DNA of 64,000 bases, from the NCBI RefSeq assembly GCF_009362785.1, contig NZ_WHNQ01000032.1, positions 18,654 through 82,653 of the forward strand, written 5' to 3'. Of this stretch, positions 43,280 to 52,795 are shown piece after piece. Within the stretch, counting starts at the first letter, position 1. Each line of letters starts with the position of its first letter. This DNA comes from Paraburkholderia atlantica (GTDB taxonomy: Bacteria; Pseudomonadota; Gammaproteobacteria; Burkholderiales; Burkholderiaceae). Both the position numbers and the translations under genes were made by a program. A model generated the notes under the pieces. That model worked only from the letters and a program-made list of their open reading frames with translations. It was not told the origin of the DNA and made no database searches.

Positions 43280-45800
43280 TCAAAGGCCCGCCCATAACGG
43301 ATGCCTGATGCGTATCAGCCACGTTGAGCTTAAGCGTATGCACGGCTGGGCCAGGCAGGAACGGCGCCGCATCGCCGCGCACCCACGTTTCATGTCCCGC
43401 GAGGAAATACGGCGACAGTGGATTGCCCGACTGTCCACCGGGCATCTCGAAGATGCCGTCCTGCTCACGCCCTGGCGACACCGCAAAACGCTCGGATGCG
43501 CCGAACACAGGTGACTGCACGCGCGGCATATTGATGTCGCCCGGCAGCGGATCGGTCGGCGTGCTGAGCCAGCTGCGCACCCACGGCAGCCACGACGGCA
43601 CGATCCGGGCAAACGGATGCGCGATTGCCGAGCGGTTGCGCTCGCCCCAGCGTGCATCTTCAAGCTTCGTGCCCTTCGGCAATTGCGCGATCGAGTGGTC
43701 GATCCGATCCAGTATGAACGCGCGCCAGTCCGCGAAGCCCTCGGGTATCCACGCGTGCTGTTCGGCGAGTGTCTCCATTGTCGCCTCGTAACGCGAGTTC
43801 GCCGCGCGATAGCTGAGTCCGGGTGCGATCGCAGTCATTTGCTTGTCGAGCGCACCGAACCAGGCGTCGTACAGCGAGTAGTGGAACGCCCGTACCAGCC
43901 GGTAGCCGACCGCAGTCACATCCGCGTGACCATCCCAGCTTTCGACGAGCCGGCGGAATGCCGCGCGTTCGGGATGGCCGTTGAGAGCGGTCGCGTCGAG
44001 CGCGTCGAGTGCAGTGCGTCGCCAGTGTTCAATCCAGAAAGCCCGGTCGTCGGTCTGCACCGCCAGCATGTCGCGCTCGGTCGCATGCGGCAACGCGAGC
44101 AGATCGTCGCGAATCTGCGTCGCACGTGCGCCGAGATCGGCGCCCGCATCTCCGATGCGTGCTGCCTCGTCCGGCGGCAGAGTCCGATTGTTCGCAGTCC
44201 AGATGCGGCCCGCCGGCGGATCGATGCGCAACGGATACGCATCGGGCGGCAGATACCCCTGCCAACCACGATAGGTGTCGGAGCGGAACGGAAAGCTGGC
44301 GAGCGCCGTGGCATTCGCTTCCACATCGGCAAAGCGCGGCAGGGGACCGGCGAGCGTCCAGCCGATATGGCCCTGTGCATCGGCCGCCACGAAGTTCTGC
44401 GTTGGCAGGCCGAAGGTCTGCGCAGCGTGCAACGCGTCGGCGACGTTCGACACGCTTTCGAGTTGCACGAGGTTCACGTTGATCGCCTGCAGATCTTGCG
44501 CAACCCAATGCAAGGCATACGCATGCGCATGCGGGCCAACAACGATCTGGGGCCCCCAGCGGGTTTGTACGACCGGAAGATCGACGCTCGCGCCGCCTTT
44601 CACGTCGAGGCGCTCATGGATCACCTGCGCCGTCTGCCAGCCGCCGTCGGGCACGCGATAGCGCAGCGGATCGTCCGGGTCGCGCAGCAGTTCGACCAGA
44701 TCGATGAACCGCCCGTAGCTGTTCGTGAACCCCCAGGCAATATGGCCGTTGCTGCCGGCCACGACGAGCGGCGTTCCTGGCAAGCTCACCCCCGTGATGC
44801 GCCGCGCGCCGCCATCTGCCGCGCGATAGCTCAGCGATAACCGGTACCAGATGTTTGGCAGCGACAAGCCGAGGTGCATGTCGCTCGCGAGCAGCGCGCG
44901 CCCGTCCGCGCCGTGCGCACCGTCGACCGCGAACCCATTGCTGCCGACCATCGAATTGACGGGGCCTCCAGCGTCGATGAATCCGGGCACGCTGCTCAAT
45001 AACGCGGTGGCCTCCGTGTCGAAGTCCGCGGCGGATCGCGTTGCGGGCAGCCACGGCGGCAACGTCGCGGGCAGGGCGGTGGGCGACGGCGCGAATGCGC
45101 GCATCTCGTCGAGCGGGGCATCCCAGCGGCTCGTTGCGGGCAGCAGGAACGCAAGCAGGTCCGCAGGCACTCGCTCGCGCAGCGCCGCGCGTGACAGCAC
45201 GTGAGTGACCTGGCCGTACTGCAGGTCGATGTACATGGCATAGACGGCGAGCAACGTATCCTCAGCGCGCCACTGGACCGGTTGGGTTCGCAGCAGCCAA
45301 TATTCGAACGGCCGCGCGCGAAGCGAGCGCAGGCCGTCGTTGACGCCCGCCGCATAGCGTTCGATCACATGTCGCTGGTCTGCGGGCAACGCGGCGAGCG
45401 CCGCCCGCGCGTGTTCGCGAAAACGCATGGGCCGGTCGCGCCGGTCCAGTGTCAGCGCAGCCGGACCAATGAGCGCGGCCATCTCGCCGGCGGCGACCCG
45501 GCGCAGCAAATCCATCTGAAAGAAGCGGTCCTGTGCGTGAACGAAACCGGTCGCATACGCGACGTCGTCACGCGTGCTGCCTTGTACCGTCGGCACACCG
45601 AGCGCGTCGCGCGCGATCGTCACCGTTGCGGATACCGGCGCGTCGCGCGTGCCGTCGAGTTGCGGCAGGCTCGCCCGCAGAGTCAACCCGGCTGCCACTA
45701 CCAACGCGGCCAAGGCGACGACTACGACGCATAGCAGAATCAGCGGCCACGCGCGGCGGCGCTTTTGCGGGAATGGCTCGAACGGATCATTGTGGATCAT
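43260..45800 (-). CDS. Penicillin acylase family protein (N-terminal-nucleophile amidase)
   Basis: An 846-aa protein of the penicillin amidase (S45) family; members cleave amide bonds of acyl side chains, including acyl-homoserine lactones in some cases. An N-terminal membrane segment (about residues 19-41, LILLCVVVVALAALVVAAGL) acts as signal or anchor. The alpha-chain start is recognisable as VTIARDALGVPTVQGSTRDD. The autocatalytic nucleophile is predicted to be Ser287 in MVGSNGFAV; many relatives have Trp where this has Phe. The beta-chain follows, with PGTPLVVAGSNGHIAWGFTN. The ATG at 45800 lacks a strong ribosome site, so the start is tentative. No regulator or partner is adjacent. Confidence 0.9.
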   Translation of the reverse strand: MIHNDPFEPFPQKRRRAWPLILLCVVVVALAALVVAAGLTLRASLPQLDGTRDAPVSATVTIARDALGVPTVQGSTRDDVAYATGFVHAQDRFFQMDLLRRVAAGEMAALIGPAALTLDRRDRPMRFREHARAALAALPADQRHVIERYAAGVNDGLRSLRARPFEYWLLRTQPVQWRAEDTLLAVYAMYIDLQYGQVTHVLSRAALRERVPADLLAFLLPATSRWDAPLDEMRAFAPSPTALPATLPPWLPATRSAADFDTEATALLSSVPGFIDAGGPVNSMVGSNGFAVDGAHGADGRALLASDMHLGLSLPNIWYRLSLSYRAADGGARRITGVSLPGTPLVVAGSNGHIAWGFTNSYGRFIDLVELLRDPDDPLRYRVPDGGWQTAQVIHERLDVKGGASVDLPVVQTRWGPQIVVGPHAHAYALHWVAQDLQAINVNLVQLESVSNVADALHAAQTFGLPTQNFVAADAQGHIGWTLAGPLPRFADVEANATALASFPFRSDTYRGWQGYLPPDAYPLRIDPPAGRIWTANNRTLPPDEAARIGDAGADLGARATQIRDDLLALPHATERDMLAVQTDDRAFWIEHWRRTALDALDATALNGHPERAAFRRLVESWDGHADVTAVGYRLVRAFHYSLYDAWFGALDKQMTAIAPGLSYRAANSRYEATMETLAEQHAWIPEGFADWRAFILDRIDHSIAQLPKGTKLEDARWGERNRSAIAHPFARIVPSWLPWVRSWLSTPTDPLPGDINMPRVQSPVFGASERFAVSPGREQDGIFEMPGGQSGNPLSPYFLAGHETWVRGDAAPFLPGPAVHTLKLNVADTHQASVMGGPLIIQNPR

Positions 45801-46214
45801 GCAGGGGGGCGTCCAATGCTTGCTGCAACGGCAATCTGATCGCAGAAATGCCTTACGACCATAGCATGGTCGTGTGGAGACAATATGCGTGGACGCCATT
45901 GGGGCGGGTTGGTTCTACGTCAGCGATGTGATGGATTGCTGTTGTTGGCGGCGTCATGCTGCGGACAAGGTTTTTGGAACCTCGAACTCACCCTTGTTTC
46001 GATAACCGAAAGACAGAGTTTGGCAAGAGCACGAACAGCATGTCTCGCTACGCAACCGCTTGGCGCACGGCATCACCGGTTGCGTTGGCGTCAGTCATTT
46101 TTTCGCGCCGATCGGGATCATGCCAGCGGGTCTACGAGCACGCGACCGGGCGAGCTGTCATACACAGCGTGCGAAAAGCGCGAAGGCGCGGGTCGTCTGC
46201 GTCCGTCACTGCGC
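45801..46214. other. Intergenic region, no gene seen
   Basis: These 414 bases lie between the acylase start and the emfourin stop. They should include the acylase promoter. Frames on the plus strand here lack ribosome sites and recognisable motifs. Confidence 0.45.
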
Positions 46215-46625
46215 TCAACGATTTCCGCGCTGTCTGATGAACGCCATCAACGCCGCAAAGGCTGGTGGGACCGAAGGATCGGCGCAGCTCAAGACGGTCG
46301 TTCCGTTCTCGGCGGTGATGTGGATGCGATATGTCCGCCCGTCGGGTACGGTTTTTATCGCCGCTCCTTTCGCGACGGCCGGCTCGGCGCGGGCGGCCGA
46401 CACGAGCTGCGAAAGCTGCTCGCGCTCTTCAGCCGATAAGTCTTTCTCATCGAGCACGATCGGCCGCGCAAGACCGGGAAAGAAGCCAACGCCTCCGTCG
46501 ATGAACAATTCTGCTTGCATCGGCAACTCCTTTTGGGCGCCATTGGTCATGCATCCTGCCACTATCGAACAGACGCACACAGGACCGACAAGCAGGCGGC
46601 CCCATGTGCCTGTCAGGCGACTCAC
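46215..46625 (-). CDS. Emfourin-type protealysin inhibitor, with an apparent lipoprotein signal
   Basis: A protein of up to 136 aa, encoded just after the M4 metallopeptidase. Emfourin is known from Serratia as the proteinaceous inhibitor encoded next to protealysin. Residues 36-136 match that type: the Gly-rich GGVGFFPGLARPIVL start, LSAEEREQLSQLVSAAR, RTYRIHITAENGTTV and the C-terminal FAALMAFIRQRGNR. Two starts are possible. A GTG at 46625, overlapping the protease stop, adds a signal with lipobox IVAGC (Cys25). An internal ATG at 46520 has AAGGAG at good spacing and gives the usual cytoplasmic 101-aa form. Both may be used. Confidence 0.75.
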   Translation of the reverse strand: MSRLTGTWGRLLVGPVCVCSIVAGCMTNGAQKELPMQAELFIDGGVGFFPGLARPIVLDEKDLSAEEREQLSQLVSAARAEPAVAKGAAIKTVPDGRTYRIHITAENGTTVLSCADPSVPPAFAALMAFIRQRGNR

Positions 46626-47701
46626 AGTACACCAACCGTGTCCCAGGCTTTGCTGACAGCCTTTGCTTCGGAACTACTGGCACCATAAAGGCGATTGGCA
46701 TTGGATACCGTGAGTCTCGCGAAGGTTTTGAAGTTGGTGCCCGGCTTGAGGTGCGAGTCGTTTAGCGTCTCATACCAGACGCGTCCGGCTTTTTCCCACG
46801 CATATCCGCCGATATCGAGCGCAGCCAGACAGAACGCACGGTTCGGAATCCCCGAGTTGATGTGAACGCCGTGATTATCCTGCGAGGTGTTTACATAGTG
46901 GCTCATATCGGCCGGCTGCGGGTCCTTGCCGAGCACCGGATCATCGTAAGCGGTTCCCGGCTCCTTCATGGACCGCAGCCCGACGCCTTTGACGCCGCTC
47001 GCGAGCAGTCCCGCTCCGATGAGCCAGTCCGCCTTGTCTGCCGTCTGCTTCAGGGCATACTGTTTGATGAGCGAGCCGAACACGTCCGACACAGATTCAT
47101 TGAGCGCGCCAGGCTGGCCGGAGTAGAGGAGGCCGGCGGTATGCTCGGTTACTCCGTGCGTCAGTTCATGGCCGATTACGTCGAGTGCGATCGTGAAGCG
47201 ATTGAACAATGTGCCGTCGCCATCGCCGAATACCATCTGCTGAGAGTTCCAGAAGGCGTTGTCATACTGCTGGCCATAGTGCACCGTCCCCGTCAAATGC
47301 ATGCCGGCGTCGTCGATTGAATTGCGGTGGAAGATCTCCAGATAAAACTCGAAAGTCGCGCCGAGCCCGTCGTACGCTTCGTTGACGCTTTCATCGTTCG
47401 ATTTTGGCGTGCCTTCGGCTCTCACCAACGTACCGGGCAGCGTCTCGCTCCCATTTGCCGTGTAAATACTTCGGTGCGCGGACGGCACGGCGGGAACCGG
47501 TGCTACAGCGCCACCGCGTTTAGGCGCGAGCAGTGCCGCCTGAACCGAACGAATCTGGCGGAAAGTGTGATCTGCTCCCAATGTGTCGATGGCGACCGAG
47601 CGCTGCTGAGGCGTACCGTTCTTTGCTATTTCTTTAAGCATGTGCGGCGGCAGAATGCAATAGATCGAGGGAACGCGGTGATGTCCGATGCGATTGCACA
47701 T
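46622..47701 (-). CDS. Protealysin-like M4 metallopeptidase
   Basis: A 359-aa thermolysin-family zinc protease. The start at 47701 is set by AGGAGG. There is no signal peptide; the N-terminus has the short protealysin-type propeptide with YCILPPHMLKEIAKNG. The catalytic domain shows VIGHELTHGVTEH (zinc His pair and Glu), the third ligand Glu in GALNESVSDVFG, and the substrate-binding His in NHGVHINSGIPNRAF. Protealysin-type enzymes are linked to cell invasion and interbacterial effects and are made as precursors in the cytoplasm. The following inhibitor gene overlaps by four bases, which supports a paired protease-inhibitor unit. Confidence 0.93.
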   Translation of the reverse strand: MCNRIGHHRVPSIYCILPPHMLKEIAKNGTPQQRSVAIDTLGADHTFRQIRSVQAALLAPKRGGAVAPVPAVPSAHRSIYTANGSETLPGTLVRAEGTPKSNDESVNEAYDGLGATFEFYLEIFHRNSIDDAGMHLTGTVHYGQQYDNAFWNSQQMVFGDGDGTLFNRFTIALDVIGHELTHGVTEHTAGLLYSGQPGALNESVSDVFGSLIKQYALKQTADKADWLIGAGLLASGVKGVGLRSMKEPGTAYDDPVLGKDPQPADMSHYVNTSQDNHGVHINSGIPNRAFCLAALDIGGYAWEKAGRVWYETLNDSHLKPGTNFKTFARLTVSNANRLYGASSSEAKAVSKAWDTVGVL

Positions 47702-48290
47702 GATTTCCTCCTTGGTGAGATTAAGCGAAGGGAATGACACGAGGGGAGACAGCAGGTCCGGCAACTGATAGGTTAATTTTTTAATAACGAACGCCTAACG
47801 CTCATTTACCGGTCCGGATTCTGGTAATTCGTAATGGTGAACGAGCGTTACTGATGCGGTCGACTGATCTTCAGACACGAAGCCCGCCAACACTGTGCCG
47901 AGGTCGCGCATTACGAACTGTGAACGCTTAACCCGTGGCGAGTCTACATTTGAGACTAATCATCGTCCTATTAATTGGTTTGCGTTAATAATAAAAAGCG
48001 CAGGGTTTTTAAGCGATGGTTCCGATATATAACGGCTGGGCGTTCATTCTCCAAACAGACAGCGTTTGCAAAAACCCTGAGGGTGCGATAAAGGCCTTTT
48101 GAGAGGTTGATACTTCGCACGTAAATAAAGGTAGAGGGTTTTAAATCAATTTCAAGTTTTTTCGAAAATTAATCTATTTTTATTTGTGAATCATTTTGAG
48201 GTGCACTGATTAGCCAAAATCAGTCATAGTCGTCGACTAATGGGATTATGTCCTTTCTTGCATGCAAATTGACCGGAAAGATCGACCCAT
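47702..48290. other. AT-rich intergenic region with an inverted repeat
   Basis: Nearly 600 bases before the M4 gene, markedly richer in A+T than the rest of the window from about 47940 to 48230. An imperfect 15-base inverted repeat, TAACGCTCATTTACC with GGTGAACGAGCGTTA (13 of 15), spans 47796-47850, about 100 bases upstream of the protease ATG, and may be a regulator site. No gene is seen. AT-rich promoter regions of this kind often attract H-NS-like silencers. Confidence 0.5.
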
Positions 48291-48700
48291 TCAAGCAGAG
48301 ACAGGTCTCGGGAAGGGCGCGATATTCTGATTGAGGCGGAAGAGGTTGGCAGGGTCGCAGCGGGCTTTGAGCCGAGCAAGCCTTTCATACTTGAGAGCGC
48401 CATACGCACCGGCAGCGATGGCGGTATCTCCCTGTTCGTTAACGTAGTTCGCCTGTATGGTCGGGTCCGACAAGCGCGCGGCAGCAGCCCGCCCCCATGC
48501 AATGCACCGCTCGTCGTCCACCGGATCGTCCCAGACGGGCTCGACGATCCAATAGTAGGCCGCTTGCCTCCCAGAGTAGGCGGTCGCATCCTCCGACACA
48601 TCCGCGACCGCGCCTCCGAGCTGCAAAACGTAAATCTCCGAATCTGCAGTTGGAGCCGCATCAACCTCCCCGAGCACCGCATCGATTGCATTGGTCCGCC
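48291..48700 (-). pseudogene. C-terminal fragment of an FAD-linked (BBE-type) oxidase
   Basis: The minus-strand frame includes AYYWIVEPVWDDPVDDERCI, YVNEQGDTAIAAGAYGALKY and RLARLKARCDPANLFRLNQN. The last is the berberine-bridge-enzyme C-terminal signature that ends FAD-linked oxidases. The FAD-binding N-terminal two thirds are missing, and the remnant ends just before the acyl-CoA ligase promoter region. Confidence 0.7.
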
Positions 48701-48843
48701 TTCCCCCGGCGCTCCCCTTTTCAGGGGATGTTTCTCCCCCGCGAACCATCCGAAGATGTCGTCACTCGGGAAGCCACCGTGTGCGGACTGCAACGACGGA
48801 CCTGCGCCATCCCGATCCCATTTTCGACTTTCAGGAGATCTCG

Positions 48844-50487
48844 ATGCAGGACGCCGCGCACGAGCCGACGCTTTTCCCCTATGCCTATCCGCTGCTGATC
48901 AAGCATCTGCTGCATACGCCGTTCGTCCAGGCGCCGGACCAGGAAATCGTCTACCGCGGCCAGTTGCGGATGACCTATACGACGCTGCGCGAACGAATCG
49001 CGCGGCTCGCCAACGGCCTTCGGATGCTGGGCGTCACGCACGGAACCACGGTAGCGGTGATGGACTGGGACAGCCACCGCTATCTGGAATCGTATTTTGC
49101 GGTCCCGATGATGGGCGCCGTGCTTCAGACGGTCAACGTGCGGCTGTCGCAGGCCGAGATCGCGTACACGATCAATCACGCAGGCGCCGAAGTGCTGTTC
49201 GTCCACACCGATTTCCTGCCCGTCGTCGAAGCGATCAAGGACCAGCTAGAAACGGTTCGCACTTTCGTGTGGATCGACGAGCCAGACAGCGATGCCTGCG
49301 CACACGCCATTCCATTCACGACCGACTACGAGGCGATGCTCGCGGCTAGCGCGACGACCTACGAGTTCCCCGACCTCGACGAGAACACCCGTGCCACGAC
49401 GTTCTATACGACGGGAACCACCGGTCTGCCGAAGGGCGTGTATTTCTCCCATCGTCAGCTGGTGCTGCACACGATCACGGTGATGGCCGCGCTGTCGAGC
49501 CCGGTGTCGGGCCAGCGCTTTCACCGCGGCGACGTGTATATGCCGCTCACGCCGATGTTCCATGTCCACGCGTGGGGCATGCCGTACATCGCGACGGTGC
49601 TCGGCGTGAAGCAGGTCTATCCGGGCCGCTATGCGCCCGACCGTCTCGTGCAACTGGTGCGCGATGAAGGCGTCACGTTTTCCCACTGCGTCAGCACGAT
49701 CCTGCACATGCTGCTCGCGTGCGATGAAGCGAAGCACGTCGACCTCGGAAAATGGAAGATCGTGGTCGGAGGCAGCGCGTTGCCGCGCGGCCTCGCGCGC
49801 GCTGCGCTCGATCGCGGCATCGACGTATTCGCCGGCTATGGCATGTCGGAGACCTGTCCGGTACTGAGCCTCGCGCAGCTTCCTCATCGAACAGGTCCGC
49901 TCGATCTCGACGAGGAAGTGCGCCTGCGTTGCAGGACGGGTTTTCCGGTGCCGCTGGTCGATCTGCGCATCGTCGACGAAGCCATGCGGGACGTCCCGCA
50001 CGACGACAAGGCTTATGGCGAGATCGTCGTACGCACGCCGTGGCTCACGCAGGGCTATCTGAACGATCCGGACGCATCGGGCCAACTGTGGACGGGCGGC
50101 TATCTGCATACGCAGGACATCGCGAATATCGACGCGACCGGCAGCGTCCAGATCACCGACCGCATCAAGGATGTCATCAAGTCGGGCGGCGAGTGGATCT
50201 CGTCGCTCGAAATCGAGAGCCTGATTTCGCTGCACCCGGATGTCGCGGAAGCCGCGGTGATCGGCATCAGGGACGACAAATGGGGCGAGCGCCCCGTCGC
50301 GCTCGTGGTGCTCAACGCCGATGCGCAGATCACCGAAGACGACGTCAAGGCGCACGTGACGGGCTTCACGAAAAACGGGCGAATCTCGAAGTACGCGGTC
50401 CCGCAAATCGTGAAGTTCATCGAGTCGCTGGAGAAGACGAGCGTCGGCAAGACCAACAAGAAGTGGTTGCGCGAGCAATTCGCTTGA
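48844..50487 (+). CDS. Medium/long-chain acyl-CoA synthetase (AlkK-like)
   Basis: A 547-aa AMP-forming ligase. AGGAG precedes the ATG at 48844. The ATP motif is YTTGTTGLPKG (about residues 191-201), the A5 region is AGYGMSETCPVLS, and the C-terminal motifs RIKDVIKSGGEWISSLEIES and GRISKYAVP are present, with catalytic Lys near SVGKTNKKWL. It starts the PHA operon, so it most likely activates fatty acids or hydroxy-fatty acids to feed hydratase and polymer synthase. AlkK of alkane-degrading pseudomonads does this job; direct orthology is not claimed. Confidence 0.9.
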   Translation: MQDAAHEPTLFPYAYPLLIKHLLHTPFVQAPDQEIVYRGQLRMTYTTLRERIARLANGLRMLGVTHGTTVAVMDWDSHRYLESYFAVPMMGAVLQTVNVRLSQAEIAYTINHAGAEVLFVHTDFLPVVEAIKDQLETVRTFVWIDEPDSDACAHAIPFTTDYEAMLAASATTYEFPDLDENTRATTFYTTGTTGLPKGVYFSHRQLVLHTITVMAALSSPVSGQRFHRGDVYMPLTPMFHVHAWGMPYIATVLGVKQVYPGRYAPDRLVQLVRDEGVTFSHCVSTILHMLLACDEAKHVDLGKWKIVVGGSALPRGLARAALDRGIDVFAGYGMSETCPVLSLAQLPHRTGPLDLDEEVRLRCRTGFPVPLVDLRIVDEAMRDVPHDDKAYGEIVVRTPWLTQGYLNDPDASGQLWTGGYLHTQDIANIDATGSVQITDRIKDVIKSGGEWISSLEIESLISLHPDVAEAAVIGIRDDKWGERPVALVVLNADAQITEDDVKAHVTGFTKNGRISKYAVPQIVKFIESLEKTSVGKTNKKWLREQFA

Positions 50488-50509
50488 CCACTCGCCAGGA
50501 GCAAACACG

Positions 50510-50971
50510 ATGAGCATCAATGAATACAGCATCGCCACGATCGATAGCCTCGTTGGCCGCGAGCTGGGGGTGTCGAATTGGGTGGTGGTCGATCAGGCGC
50601 GTATCGACGCATTCGCGGCATGCACCGGCGACCGGCAGTGGATTCACGTCGATGTCGAGCGCGCGAAACGCCAGAGTCCGTTCGGTGGAACGATCGCGCA
50701 CGGCTATCTGACGCTTTCGTTGCTGGCGGCGCTCGCAATCGAAATCGGCGTGATTCCCAAGGACGCGGCCGCCGGTCTGAACTACGGGCTCGACAAGGTG
50801 CGCTTCATGACACCGGTCAAAGCCGGCGCGCGGGTGCGAAGCCGCGTGACGCTGATATCGGTGGAAAAGAAGGGCGGCGGGCTCATCGTCAAGACGATGA
50901 ACGAATTGCAGATAGACGGCGAGGAGAAGCCGGCGCTCGTCGCTGAAGCGTTGGCGATGCTGATCGCGTAA
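50510..50971 (+). CDS. MaoC-family (R)-specific enoyl-CoA hydratase (PhaJ-like)
   Basis: A 153-aa single hot-dog hydratase. The family motif is complete: the catalytic Asp/His region QARIDAFAACTGDRQWIHVD (Asp40/His45 neighbourhood) and PFGGTIAHGYLTLSLL. It would hydrate trans-2-enoyl-CoA from beta-oxidation to (R)-3-hydroxyacyl-CoA, the monomer used by PHA synthase. It lies 22 bases after the ligase and 46 before the synthase, in one operon. Confidence 0.9.
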   Translation: MSINEYSIATIDSLVGRELGVSNWVVVDQARIDAFAACTGDRQWIHVDVERAKRQSPFGGTIAHGYLTLSLLAALAIEIGVIPKDAAAGLNYGLDKVRFMTPVKAGARVRSRVTLISVEKKGGGLIVKTMNELQIDGEEKPALVAEALAMLIA

Positions 50972-51017
50972 GCAGCGGCACGGTACCGAATGACAGAGAG
51001 GTTGGAGGAGCAGCAAC

Positions 51018-52724
51018 ATGGCGGCAACTAACGAAAGCATCGCGCACAGCGAACAACCTGGGGACATCGCGGCATCGGCAGCGGAAGGCATGTTGGGACC
51101 GAACCCGTTCGTGGGACTGCGCCCGCGCGACATCCTCGCGACGGTGCAGCAGACAGGCGCGCAGGCGCTGCGGCAACCCGCGCTGGTCGTCGAGCAGCAG
51201 ACGGCGCTCGCATACGATCTGCTGGCGGTGCTCGGCGGAAGCGCGCAGAGCGAATCGCCGCAAGGCGACAAGCGTTTCACCGATCCGGCGTGGCAGGACA
51301 ACTCGATTTATCGGATGGCCCGGCAAGGCTACGTGGCGTGGCGAAATGCGCTGACCGGTTTTGTCGACCGCTCGGCGCTCGACTCGAAGACCAAGGAACG
51401 CGCGCAGTTCGTGCTGTCGCTCGTCACCGATGCGCTGTCGCCGACCAATACGCTGCTCGGCAACCCGGCTGCATTGAAGAAAGTGATCGACTCGGGCGGC
51501 GCGAGCCTGCTCGGTGGGATGCGCAATCTCGTGGCGGACATGCTGCACAACCAGGGCATGCCCGCGCAGGTGGACAAGGCCGCGTTCGAGGTGGGCAAGA
51601 ATCTCGGCACGTCGCCGGGCGTCGTGGTGTTTCGCAACGAGGTGCTCGAACTGATTCAGTACGCGCCGGCTACAGAGCATGTATACGCACGTCCGCAACT
51701 GATCGTGCCGCCGCAGATCAACAAGTTCTACGTGTTCGACCTCTCCGAGGGCAAGAGCATCGTCGACTATCTGGTGAAGAGCGAGTTCCAGGTGTTCGCG
51801 GTGAGCTGGCGCAATCCGACCGCGGCGCACAGTCATTGGGATCTCGATACTTACGTGGGCGCGCTGCTCGAAGCGATCGAGGCGGTGCGCGAGATCACCG
51901 GCAGCGGCGACGTGAACCTGCATGGCGCGTGCTCGGGTGCGATGACCATCTCGGCGCTGCTAGGACACCTCGCAAGCCGCGGCGACACGCGCGTGCATGC
52001 TGCGACGCTGATGGTCGCCGTGCTGGACAACATGGCCGACTCGCAACTGGGTCTCTTTGCGACACCGGAAGCGATCGCGGCCGCCAAGCAGAGCAGCATG
52101 TCGAAGGGCGTACTCGCGGGCGAGGAGATGGGCCGGCTGTTCGCATGGATGCGGCCCAACGATCTGGTCTGGAACTACTGGGTCAACAACTATCTGCTCG
52201 GCAAAACGCCGCCCGCTTTCGACGTTCTGTACTGGAACAACGACGCGACCCGGCTGCCCGCGCGTCTTCATGGCCAGTTGCTCGATATCTTCGCCGACAA
52301 CCTGTTCAGCCGGCCGCGCGCGTTGACGGTGTTGGGTACACCAATCGATCTTTCCGAAGTCACCTGCGACAAGTACGTCGTGGCGGGCATGACGGATCAC
52401 ATCACGCCTTGGAAGGGCGTCTATAACTCGGCGCGCGTGTTCGGCGGCTCGACGCGCTTCGTGTTGAGTTCGAGCGGCCATATCCAGAGTCTGATCAATC
52501 CGCCGGGCAATCCGAAGGCGAAGTTTTTTCTCAATCCTGACTTGCCGGCCAATGCGGATACGTGGCTGGCCAACGGGCAGCCCGAGAAGGGCTCGTGGTG
52601 GGACAACTGGCGCGCGTGGCTCGCGGATCGGTCGGGCGAGCGGCGATCCGCGCCGGCGACGCTAGGCAGCATGCGGCATCCCGCCGGTCTCAAGGCCCCT
52701 GGCACCTACGTCATGCAGGCATGA
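51018..52724 (+). CDS. phaC: Class II (medium-chain-length) PHA synthase
   Basis: A 568-aa polyhydroxyalkanoate synthase. GGAGGAG precedes the ATG. The lipase-like box is HGACSGAMT, with catalytic Cys305; the Asp lies in VAGMTDHITPWKGVY and the His in SSSGHIQSLINPPGN. Stretches such as VVVFRNEVLELIQYAP, LIVPPQINKFYVFDL and FAWMRPNDLVWNYWVNNYLL closely follow the Pseudomonas class II enzymes, which polymerise C6-C14 (R)-3-hydroxyacyl-CoAs, rather than the class I PhaC usual in Burkholderiaceae. The box has Ala after the second Gly where GG is more usual. Phasin and depolymerase genes follow. Confidence 0.93.
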   Translation: MAATNESIAHSEQPGDIAASAAEGMLGPNPFVGLRPRDILATVQQTGAQALRQPALVVEQQTALAYDLLAVLGGSAQSESPQGDKRFTDPAWQDNSIYRMARQGYVAWRNALTGFVDRSALDSKTKERAQFVLSLVTDALSPTNTLLGNPAALKKVIDSGGASLLGGMRNLVADMLHNQGMPAQVDKAAFEVGKNLGTSPGVVVFRNEVLELIQYAPATEHVYARPQLIVPPQINKFYVFDLSEGKSIVDYLVKSEFQVFAVSWRNPTAAHSHWDLDTYVGALLEAIEAVREITGSGDVNLHGACSGAMTISALLGHLASRGDTRVHAATLMVAVLDNMADSQLGLFATPEAIAAAKQSSMSKGVLAGEEMGRLFAWMRPNDLVWNYWVNNYLLGKTPPAFDVLYWNNDATRLPARLHGQLLDIFADNLFSRPRALTVLGTPIDLSEVTCDKYVVAGMTDHITPWKGVYNSARVFGGSTRFVLSSSGHIQSLINPPGNPKAKFFLNPDLPANADTWLANGQPEKGSWWDNWRAWLADRSGERRSAPATLGSMRHPAGLKAPGTYVMQA

Positions 52725-52795
52725 CGACTACCGTTGGCCGCATCAGCACATCGCGCAGGCCATCTTTTTCTCAACGCAGTTTCTTTGGAGTATCG

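Noticed and set aside
43617..44840. Plus-strand 407-codon frame within the acylase gene
   Set aside because: It is antisense to the well-supported penicillin acylase coding frame, a common effect of high GC.
49246..50538. Minus-strand 430-codon frame within the acyl-CoA ligase
   Set aside because: It is antisense to a gene with all adenylation motifs, and has Arg/His-rich composition typical of shadow frames.
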